Of a stretch of 64,000 nt of DNA, positions 37,576-47,404 are shown one piece after another. This DNA comes from Lathyrus oleraceus. Taxonomy: Eukaryota > Streptophyta > Magnoliopsida > Fabales > Fabaceae. Positions within the stretch are counted from its first letter, which is position 1. Every line of letters starts with the position of its first letter. The notes beneath the pieces are model-generated. The model searched no databases and was not told where the DNA came from. It was given only the letters and a program-made list of their open reading frames with translations. The stretch covers positions 177,509,149-177,573,148 of the forward strand of contig NC_066585.1 in the NCBI RefSeq assembly GCF_024323335.1, written 5' to 3'. The position numbers and the translations under genes are program-made.

Positions 37576-38262
37576 GACATCTAGTCCCTTGTTCCCGAGA
37601 ATTGTTGGAAAATCCTCGACGGTCAAAGGCGGTAACTCTGCATGTTCCCCAGCTGAGACTTTGCCTATCCCTTAGCAGTGGTTTATGTCTCCTGGTATTA
37701 CAACATCCCTATCAGAGCTGAGTTCTCCTATGGGCTTCGTCTTTCTTTTTGAAGATGTTATACCAGATGCCCGTTCGTGGCTCGTGAGCTTGTTTATGTT
37801 AGATATGTCTGTTTGTCAGCATTAATCACACATAAATCACGCATATACATGCATAATCATAGCATTCAGATATCCACGTTGCATTATTTGCCATATATCT
37901 TTGCTTGTTATCTCCTGCTATTGGTGAAATATTCTTCCCTAAGCAGATGCTTGTGTCTGATCTCTCCATATATAGTCAGCCCCATAGGCAGAAAGTGTCT
38001 ATCTTTCCTTCTTTCTTCCCCACTGAGTTATGTCCTCGTGGATGATTATTATTTCAGCTTCCTCCCCAGTTGTGTATTGGGATGGAATTACGCCCCTGAG
38101 TTATATCCTCATCGGGTTGAGTCTTGTTTGATCGTGTCTTTCTAGTTTGTGCCTGGATTGACTCCTTTCTTGTTATTCCCCTACAGTTCCCTGTGGTTTA
38201 GTTGTTCAATTGCTTAGTAACCAGTAACTGTTCATTCTTTCCCCAGTGGACCTTGTGGCCTT

Positions 38263-39207
38263 CTACCCAGTAACCGGTAGTTGTAAGTCCTATTTTTGTG
38301 GCCTTCTACCCAGTAACCGGTAGTTGTAAGTCCTATTTTTGTGGCCTTCTACCCAGTGACCGGTAGTTGTAAGTCCTATTTCTGTGGCCTTCTACCCAGT
38401 AACCTGTAGTTGTAAGTCCTATTTCTGTGGTTTTCTACCGAGTAACCGGTAGATGTAATCCCCTCTTTGTTGGTTATCTTTATCCAATATTCGGTATTGA
38501 TATTCCTTCGTTTTTGAGTATACCACCCAGTAACCGGTGATATGTCTCTTGGATAATTGCTTCTATTAAGCAATTTATCCCCTGCGAGTCATCTTTCATT
38601 TACCCTTGTTTGGTGATGATTGTTTCTCCTTTTGATTGGTCATCATTTTATACCCATTAACCGGTATCCCGATGTCCTTTCTTTTCGGTCGATTTATCCT
38701 TTATTAACCCAGTAACCGGTTGTGGATAATCTTCCATGCGAGTATGTTATCTATGTTCTGACGGTAATAGATAATATGTCTCATGCACTCTTCAGTCGAA
38801 GTCTTTTTCTTCCCCAGTCGAGTAAGATTAGTATTTCCTTGTGGAATCGAATGTCCGTCCTGTAAGTCGAGTTTGCTTTTTCAGCCCTCCTTTCAGATGA
38901 TGAGTGTCTTGGATATGTTCCCAATTCATGCCTGGTTTGTCATCTATTACACGCCCAGTAACCGGTATCCCTGGTGTTCCTTCCTTCTGCTCCCTATTAT
39001 GACATTTTGTCCCCTGAGGAGTCAGATTTTCCTGAGTTGAGATGTGCCTTTTTGCGTCCTCCTCAGATGTTTCGGATGATTGATATCTCTCACCCTTATA
39101 CCGGTCTTAGATATTTATTTCTCCCTGAGCGTGTTGTTCTCTCACCCAGTAACCGGTGTTTTGGATAACATGTCTCGCTTTGATTTTATTACCCAGTATC
39201 CGGTAAT
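38263..39207 (+). repeat. CAGTAACC-loop hairpin family in Ogre 3'UTR (J)
   Basis: Five units in exact 43-bp tandem register (38263, 38306, 38349, 38392, 38435) precede dispersed units at 38524, 38650, 38706, 38951, 39143 and 39188. The core is ACC-[CAGTAACC]-GGT. Flanking bases change in pairs: CTACC/GGTAG, CACC/GGTG, ATACC/GGTAT, AACC/GGTT and ATTACC/GGTAAT. Some have a second outer stem, such as TTATCC/GGATAA (38694-38729) and CATC/GATG (38641-38674). Confidence 0.88.
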
Positions 39208-41134
39208 ATCTCGTTGTTGCTTCCTCAGCTGAGTCCTTTGTGGACATCCCAGTCTGAGTCCGGATTTTTATCCGATGTATCCTTTGTGGATAGTTTCGCT
39301 GTATTGGCATATTCCCCGATACATGCATCTTTGCGTCAACTCGAGTCTTTCCATCAATTTATCTTCGTGGAATCCATTCGTGTCTCCCAACAAGTTTTCA
39401 AGTCGTGACCTACTCACGCATTTTTACCCTATTTTCCCCAGAGTCTCTGTCTCCCTAGTGAGTGTGTTACTCCTATGGATTTTCAGTGTTCTCCTGACTT
39501 CTTTTCCTTCGTGGCAATTATTCACCATGAAGATTTTATTTTGCATGCGTACATTTGCATCATGAGGTCTCTTAGGGACCAAAATTCATCTCTTTGTTAT
39601 CATTTAAGCCCATTCTACCTCGTCGAGATGAAGATTTTAACCTTCATATCTCCGGCTAGAATGACCTTAAATAGGGGCATCTGTAAGACCCTAATTTTGA
39701 CCCTAAGGTCCCTCATGGCATCATATCATTTGCTCAGTGCATTGCCTCAAGGATCATAGCATGTTTGGCTCCTTAACCCTAGGGGTGGGACTTGTGTGAG
39801 TGGTTTTGAGACCACAAAGCATGTTTGTATTGTATATTATTGCTTTTCTTATTTTGATTACTAACTAAAAGCACAAAAATATGTCACTAACTCTTTTGTT
39901 TTGAAGCTCAAGTGATCATGTGCTCCCATGCTCCTAGGAGGCTCCTAAGCTCAATGATATGGCTTGATGAAGATGAGAACAAGCATTACAATGGTCAACA
40001 AAGTTCATAATCATCATATATGTCTCCCAAGTATCTAAATTTTCCAATTTGATCAAGATAACCCAAAGGGCTTGAGGATTGTTTCCCAAGGAAACCCTAA
40101 TTCAACTGTGCATTGACTATGCCTTGCTCATGAATCAACCTCAACCTATGATCAAATTAAATCAACGGAATTTCTTTCATTCATTATTTAATGCATATAT
40201 GAGCTTATGTGATTATCCTCAATCATTCATTAATCATGATTTGAAGTTTGGCCTTGAGAAGTTGACCATTCAAGTCATCTGACTAAACTGGGAGTCACTG
40301 AGATACAACTTTTAATGTGTTTGTAAAATGAAGATGAACCCAAGATAACAAATGTTCTTAATAACCATATGAACAACTTTCATGTTCATCAAAAATCCAT
40401 TTGAAAGTTGGAAGGTCATCATTCATTTCAAAACATTATAGGTCATTTTGACTGAAACCCTAATTTTGGGTCAACTTCCCAAGGACCTAACTTCCTTAAT
40501 TTCTCTGATTTTGAGGTGAGACCAAATGCATTGGAAAGCTTAAGATGTATAATTCAAATGTTATGTTGGATAAATTTCATAATCCTAAAAGAAACACATG
40601 TGATAATACAAAACATTATAGGTCACTTTGGACCGAAGTCATTGAATTTGAAAAAAGTCCAACTTCAAGTGCCCATAACGTTCTCATAGAAAATCCAAAT
40701 GATGCAAACTTTAAATCCAAATTGATCATATTTTAAATGTATACAACTTTGATGTTGGAGATTCTTCCATTTGAGGCTTGCATCATTGAATTAGAAGGGC
40801 TTGAAAGTGCTTGGTTTTGGCAAAAAAATTCAAAGGGAGCTTTGACATGTTTTGTACCTCAAACTTCACAGCCAGTTTTCATAAATTTCCAAACTCCAAA
40901 TGAATTTTTTCCCAACATGACTTTTGTTCCTTATTCCAAGCGCTTTCCAACCATTACTCACATGACCATTTTTGGATTTTCCATGTGGGAGTTTCGAAGA
41001 GCTTTAAGTTTATGACCATTTGTGCAATTCACTTTATAACTTGATGTACAAGCTAATGCCAAGCCAGCTGCACATCCAAATCATTTCTACTTAATATCAG
41101 CTTGCATTTCCATTCACTTTTAGGCCTCACATGC

Positions 41135-41146
41135 GCCTGTACAGGC
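41135..41146. other. GCCTGTACAGGC palindrome upstream of the Ogre TATA box
   Basis: This perfect 12-bp palindrome lies inside ATGC...CCAT, 64 bp upstream of TATAAATA, followed by an RY-like CATGCATG. It is conserved, with few changes, in all six LTRs, so it is a candidate binding site. Confidence 0.6.
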
Positions 41147-41209
41147 CCATGCATGGAGGATCCAAAATTCATGCACACGAGCAAAGCACCACATTGCATC
41201 AAGTTCAGC

Positions 41210-41217
41210 TATAAATA
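41210..41217 (+). promoter_or_regulatory. TATA box of Ogre LTR J
   Basis: TATAAATA lies 1528 bp into the LTR. Confidence 0.72.
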
Positions 41218-41658
41218 GAAGTGCTTGCTCATTCAAAATAAAAAAACCTGAAGGAGATCTGAAACGCTGCTGGATTGAAACCACACCCTCACTCAAAGGA
41301 ATTTCAGTTTTCATTTGCAATTTCAAGCTTGAATTTCAACATCATTAGTTGATCTTCAAGTCTTAATTCCTTAGCCTTGCATCACCATTACACTTCCAGA
41401 TCAAAATTGGATCAAAAGCTTGGAGAGATCGTGTTGTTTAAAGCTCCATTTCAGATGTATATCACCAAACTGTTTTGATCTAGATCTTGCTATATGATGT
41501 GAATTTCTCTGGTTTGAACTGTTTTCTGAAGTCCTCAAGCAAGAGGCAGGCCAATGGTGGTCTTAATTTCATGAATCTGACATTTCAGATCAAACACCAT
41601 GATCTTCAAGCTCTTGTTTCTCTTTAAATAGGAACATTGAGGAAGATCCAAGGTTAAA

Positions 41659-41788
41659 GGGGTGATGTACATCACCCCAACTTCATTTTGATATCCTTAG
41701 TTTTCATTTTTATTGAGGTTGAGATTCCTGCGTGTGGTGGCCGGAAACAGTTAGTTGGCCGGAGAAGATGGTGGTTTCCACCACCATC
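41659..41788 (+). other. Two palindromes after the TATA box in LTR J
   Basis: 41659-41678 is GGGGTGATGTACATCACCCC, a perfect 20-bp palindrome. 41767-41788 is a 22-bp inverted repeat with arms GATGGTGG/CCACCATC. In solo LTR S the second has arms GAC.../...GTC, so the end pair has changed on both sides. Confidence 0.75.
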
Positions 41789-44517
41789 CCCACGTGGATG
41801 CTTCAGGTCCCTTAGATCTCTTTCAAATGTTATAATCCTGGCCCTTGCTTGCATTGACTTGTTTTAATTCCCCATGTAACGCACTTGACCAAGGCACATG
41901 GTATGACCGCGCCTCTGAGCCTCAGGATTGTGGCCAAGTCATTTAATGAATTCATCCAAGCACTCTGGATTTTTGTTATTTTGTTATTTCTGTTTTAATT
42001 TCTTTTAATTCCTTTTATTTTCAAAAATTCATAAATATTTTATTTGAAGTCACAAAAATATGAGACCAATGCCAAAAAAATTCTTGAAAAATCTAGTTTC
42101 ATATTTTGATTTTTAATTATTTTTGTGACTTCATTTAATATTTTTTGTGAATTATTTAGTTTTTAATAGTTTTAATTCATTTTAAAATACTTTTTGATAT
42201 TTGAAAAATCCAAAAATATTTTCTTAACACATATGGATCATGATAAGTCAACGAAAAATAGTCTCATCAATTTCTTAATTAGTTTGAGATTTATTTGAGA
42301 TTTTAATTCATATTGTGTTATTTTCATGGTTTTTAATTGTTTTTAAATAGTTTCTGATTTCAAAAATTGTTGAAAATATTTATCAAACCTTGTTTGACCA
42401 TGTTAGACCTATGACAATTTAATTGGACTTGTTGAAGTTGATTTGAATTAAATTTGAGGTTTGACCATATTTTGTTCATTTTTATTTTGCATTTATTTTA
42501 ATTCCAAAAATACCAAAAAAATATGTTTGACTTGTTGACTTCTAATCTTCATTTCTCTTCTGTTTAACATTAGTTGATGATTATTTGATTCACTTTTGAC
42601 CAATTGTGTTTGACATTTGAATGTTCTTTTCATCTATTTCATCTTCATCTCATTTCTTTTTATTTTGGCCAATGAGTTAATGTCTTATGGTTGGTCTTGA
42701 CATATGAGGGGTTTAACCTTCTTTGATCCAAATCAAACTCAACTTGATCCAACATCAAGTGAGTTGCTTTGTGTCCAAGATAGGTTGCTTCTTGGTCAAG
42801 CAAAAAACCTAAAGTCCATACAAGGCCTTTCCTCTTTTCTTTTGGCATGGCAAGTTGTAGGAGCTTGGCTTACTAGTCATGATCTCTAACTTGTGTTTAT
42901 TTTCCTATAGTTTTATTGACCGGCCTCAGGTAGGTGTGACTACTATATTAGTCCACTTACGATTGCTTAACATAGCGCTAAATTGTCTTATGGCAAACTA
43001 ACATAACCACTAACTACTAACTTTAATTTGAGCATTTAATCTCTTGCAATTTACTTTAATGCAATTTACTTCTTGCTCATTTATTCATATTGCTTTTTAC
43101 TTTGCTCATTTGAGCACATATTTTATGTTTATGTCATTTTCCTTTTGCTCATTTGAGCTCATTATTGTATATAAATATATTGCTGTCTTGTGGTTGTTTT
43201 GTCATTGTCTTGTGTGAACCCAATGCAAAAAAGGAGAAAGGACTTAGAATTAGGACCATACCTATGCTTAAAGGAGTTCAAGAGCAACTAGGCCCCATGT
43301 CTTTAGAATGCTAAATTTGTTGAAGAGCAACTAGGCCTTATGCCTTTAGAATGCTAAATTGAAAAAGTTGACTTCAAAGGACTTCCTTTCCAAAACTTAT
43401 TCTTTGTCCATTCCTCTTATTGTGTTGTGAACTTTTTGATGTTTGCTCTTGTGTGATAGGGATTCTATCTTGAGATAGTAAGAAGGACCATTGTCATGAG
43501 TATTCAAGTTAAGAGAGACAAGCCAAATGGAGATCCTAGGAGCTTGAATCTATAATTGATTGATTGCTTGATTGTGTGCTAAGTCCAAAGGAAAGGAGCA
43601 TCTTGAATCATCTATATGATTTCAAGAAAAGGAACTCCAAGGGTTTTATCTCTTCTCTTATCTTTGTATGCTTTAGGACTAGCCCTTCTCTTCTTCTCCC
43701 CACTCTAACCCAAGCCGAACTCATTTTTGTGCAAACTTTGACATTGTTTTCAAATTAGAAACCTAGGCCTTATGCCTTTGACTTTTCAAAATATTTTCAT
43801 TAATACTCATTGTGAACAACCCTTAATTCAACTTTGACCTAATTTTTTGTGGTTCCAATGGCCAACTTTGTTAAAACCTTTTCATAAACATTAGTCATAG
43901 GTTTGAGTTATCATAGTGGCTGATGTGAATATCACCTTATCCTTAGTGATTGGACTATAAGTCTTCCATACTTATTATAGGGTTAACCCCTCACTAGTAT
44001 GTTGAAGCTATCCTCGCATGATGGATTGTCGGTTTAGGTTGAGTTTTCTCCCTTTGATAACAAAAGACCTTAAGGCTTTTGATCAAATCAATTCACCGAT
44101 CTTTGTGATTTTTACCCTGAACTACGAGGTTTTGATCCTAACTTTGTGATGGTACGTAGGCAATGGGTTCATCCATTCAAACAACAAAATTGTAAATATA
44201 ATTTATTCTCTTCTCATCCTCCCAATCTTTTGCACATATTTTCACAAATACCAACCTACAACACACATTTGCAAAAAGAGGTTCCCTTAAAGTACTAAGG
44301 ATGTTTTGGGTGCTTAAAACCTTCCCATTTCATAACCAACCCCCTTACCTAGATCTCTGGCATTTTTATTAGTTTTTGATTTGATAAAACTTCTTACTTG
44401 GTTTTTGTTCTCTTTTTAACCTTTCCTTTGGATAAATAAAAGTGAGGTGGCGACTCGAATTGTATGTTTACTTTTAGTTTAGTCAATAAGCCATAAGGTT
44501 ACGAATACCCCGCTACA

Positions 44518-45866
44518 AACGCGCTCTGACTATTTTGTTTCATGATATGATGCACAAAGAGATTGAGGTGTATGTTGATGATATGATTGTAAAGTCGAAA
44601 ACGAAAGTTGAACATGTAAAACATTTGTTGAAGCTTTTCCAGCGTTTGAGGAAGTACAAACTCCGCCTAAATCCGAACAAGTTTACATTTGGAGTCCATT
44701 CCGGCAAGTTATTGGGATTTATAGTCAGCGAGAGAGGTATTGAAGTTGATCCTACCAAGGTCAACGCAATACAAGAGATGCTTGCGCCCAAAACTGAGAA
44801 GCAAGTCTGAGGTTTTCTTGGCCGCTTGAATTACATTTCCAGATTTATATCCCACATGACTGCCACATGTGCGCCTATATCAAGCTCCTTCGGAAAGATC
44901 AGCGTCATGATTGGACCGAGGATTTCCAATAGGCCTTTGATAGTATCAAAGAGTATCTGTCTGAGCCTCCGATTCTGTCTCCGCCTGTTGAAGAGAGACC
45001 ACTAATTATGTACTTGACCGTGCTTGATGACTCCATGGGATGTGTATTAGGTCAGCAAGATGAATTAGGGAAGAAATAATATGTGATATACTACTTGAGT
45101 AAGAAGTTCACTGATTGTGAGTCTCGAAACTCAATGCTTGAGAAGACATGTTGTGCTTTGGCTTGGGCTGCTAAGCGTTTACGCCAGTATATGTTGAATC
45201 ATATGACTTGGTTGATATCCAAAATGGATCCAATCAAGTATATCTTTGAGAAGCCTGCTTTAACTGGGAGAATTTCCCGTTGGCATATGTTGTTGTCTGA
45301 GTATGATATTGAGTATCGGGCTCAAAAAGCTATTAAAGGTAGTATCTTGGCTGACCATTTGGCGCATCAACCAATTGAAGATTATCAGTCTGTGCAATAT
45401 GACTTCCCTGATGAGGATATTCTCTATTTGAAGATGAAAGGTTGCGATAAGCCTACGCTCGATGAATGGCCAGAGCTTGTTTCCTGATGGGGTATGGTGT
45501 TCGATGGTGCTGTTAATCAGTATGGAAATGGTATTGGGGCAATGATTATTACTCCTCAGGGCACACATTTTCCTTTTACAGCAACACTAACTTTCAAATG
45601 CATGAATAATATGGCGGAGTATGAGGCATGTATCATGGGTTTGGAAGAGTGTATTGATCTTAGGATCAAACATCTTGATGTTTATGGTGATTCGACCCTT
45701 ATTGTTAATCATATTAAGGGTGAATGGGAGACGAATCAGCCTGGCCTCATCCCATACAGAGATTAGGCGAGGAGGATTTCAACTTTTTTTACTAAGGTTG
45801 ACTTCCATCATATTCCTCGAGATGAGAACCAGATGGCAGATGCTCTTCCTACGCTTGCTTCAATGA
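44518..45866 (+). pseudogene. pol: Ogre RT (from YVDD) and RNase H (copy I)
   Basis: It begins abruptly at the former insertion site, with YVDD at 44571-44582, the RT thumb region and RNase H to ADALPTLASM. Lesions are a TGA at 44808-44810 (CGA to TGA), a one-base deletion near 44878, a TAG near 44930, TAA at 45077-45079, TGA at 45485-45487 (CGA to TGA) and TAG at 45764-45766. The last is at the same codon as in the central copy. The missing RT N-terminus must once have lain left of the inserted element. Confidence 0.93.
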
Positions 45867-47217
45867 TTATGGTGAAGTATTGGAATGAAGTCCCCCAATA
45901 TTACTGTGATGCGCTTGGATAGACCGACTCATGTGTTTGTAGTTGAAGAAGTAAAAGATGATAAGCCATGGTATTACGATATCAAGTGCTTTCTCCAAAG
46001 TCAGATTTACCCGCCTGGGGAATCTGTTAAAGACAAGAAGACTTTGAGGAGATTATCTGGCAGTTTCTACCTTAATGGTGATGTGCTTTACAAGAGGAAT
46101 TTTAACATGGTCCTGCTCAGATGCGTGGATAGACACGAAGCAGACCTGTTGATGACTGAATTCCATGAGGGTTCATTTGGTACTCATTCCAATGGACATG
46201 CCATGGGAAAGAAGATGTTGAGAGCAAGCTACTATTGGCTGACAATGGAGTCTGACTGCTGTAAATATGTGAAGAAATGCCACAAGTGTCAGATTTATGC
46301 GGATAATATTCATATTCCCCCGACACTTCTGAATGTTATTTCTTCACCATGGCCTTTCTCCATGTGGGGAATTGACATGATTGGCATGATTGAGCCAAAG
46401 GCATCGAACGATCACCGTTTTATTCTCGTAGCTATTGATTACTTCACCAAGTGGGTTGAAGCGGTATCGTATGCGAATGTGACCAGGCAGGTGGTCGTGA
46501 AGTTTATCAAGAACCAACTCATATGCCGGTATGGTGTGCCAGATAAGATCATTACTGATAATGGATCTAACTTGAACAACAAGATGATGAAAGAGCTGTG
46601 TAGTGAGTTCAAGATTGCACATCATAATTCTTCTCCCTATAGACCCAAGATGAATGGGGTTGTTGAAGCTGCTAACAAAAACATCAAGAAGATTATTCAG
46701 AAGATGGTTGTTACGTACAAAGATTGGCATGAGATGCTGCCATTTGCTTTGAATGGCTATCGTACGTCAGTTCGCACTTCAACAAGGGTAACCCCTCTCT
46801 CTCTTGTATATGGCATGGAGGTTGTGCTCCCCGTAGAGGTTGAGATCCCATCAATGAGAGTCTTGATGGAAGCCAAGTTGACTGAGGCTGAATGGGTTCA
46901 GAGTCGTTATGACCAGTTGAACTTGATAGAAGAGAAGAGATTAACCGCCATGTGCCATGGTCAGTTATATCAGCAAAGGATGAAGAAAGCCTTTGATAAG
47001 AAGGTCAAACCTCGCGTGTTCCGAGAAGGTGACCTCGTGCTCAAGAAAGTCTTGTCTTTCGCGCCCGATTCCAGGGACAAGTGGACTCCAAAACTATGAA
47101 GGTTCATATGTTGTTAAGAGAGCCTTTTTAGGCGGTGCTTTGTTGCTTACAACTATGGATGGGGAGGATTTCACCCGTCCTGTGAATTCAGATGCAGTCA
47201 AGAAATACTTCGCCTAA
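45867..47217 (+). pseudogene. pol: Ogre integrase (copy I)
   Basis: After a one-base C insertion near 45895 the frame is open for 404 codons (45885-47099). It covers the whole zinc domain (FHEGSFGTH, CHKC) and the complete DDE core (WGIDMIG, ITDNGSNLN, NGVVEAANKN). A one-base insertion near 47092 then shifts the C-terminal domain into the frame ending at 47217. This is the most nearly intact integrase in the window; all three catalytic acids are present in one frame. Confidence 0.93.
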
Positions 47218-47234
47218 AAATAAAAACAGAATAT

Positions 47235-47404
47235 CTCGCTAAGTTAAAAACCTGAAAGGGCAGCTTAGGCAAAAATGAGCGTCTCGGTGGATTGAAAACC
47301 CGAAAGGGCGGTCCAGGCAAAAGTTAGAGACATAAAAAATGAATATTCATATCCCGCTAGATTGAGTACGTCACCCTGGGGCAATCTAGGCAAAAAATAG
47401 GGAT
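47235..47404 (+). other. Post-integrase three-hairpin block (copy I)
   Basis: Units lie at 47235-47279, 47281-47331 and 47351-47404. Differences from K and J mostly keep pairing: CCT-GAAA-GGG (U-G) in unit 1 and GGAT/GTCC (U-G) in unit 2. The unit 3 inner stem is weakened by a G-G mismatch. Confidence 0.8.

Larger units (their letters stand above)
36374..39681 (+). other. Ogre 3'UTR (J)
   Basis: These ~3.3 kb of non-coding sequence lie between the hairpin block and the 3' LTR. They contain the conserved GTAAAGATCCATGG...GCGGACTACC block, a pyrimidine-rich stretch with many TCCCCAGTGGAG-like motifs, a 46-bp duplication and the CAGTAACC hairpin family. The end AAATAGGGGCATC before the LTR is the likely polypurine tract. 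ORFs here are short and not conserved. Ogre 3'UTRs are known to be hypervariable and to seed satellites. Confidence 0.88.
39682..44517 (+). repeat. Ogre 3' LTR (J subfamily)
   Basis: The LTR is 4836 bp, TGTAAGACCC to CCCCGCTACA. It resembles the LTR at 50311 (GCATCATATCATT near the start, GTGATGTACATC in the palindrome, CCCCACGTGG after the second palindrome) more than the O LTR at 21393. It is followed directly by RT sequence (AACGC). The 43-bp duplication is present near 43281-43365. It has no gene. Confidence 0.94.

Noticed and set aside
38255..38470. Regular 43-bp direct repeats resembling a CRISPR array
   Set aside because: The whole 43-bp unit is repeated with no unique spacers, and the context is a plant retrotransposon 3'UTR.
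38376..39328. Minus-strand ORFs with repeated TGYW-like peptides in the 3'UTR
   Set aside because: They are translations of the ACCGGTTACTGGG reverse complement of the hairpin repeats; not conserved as frames in copy I.
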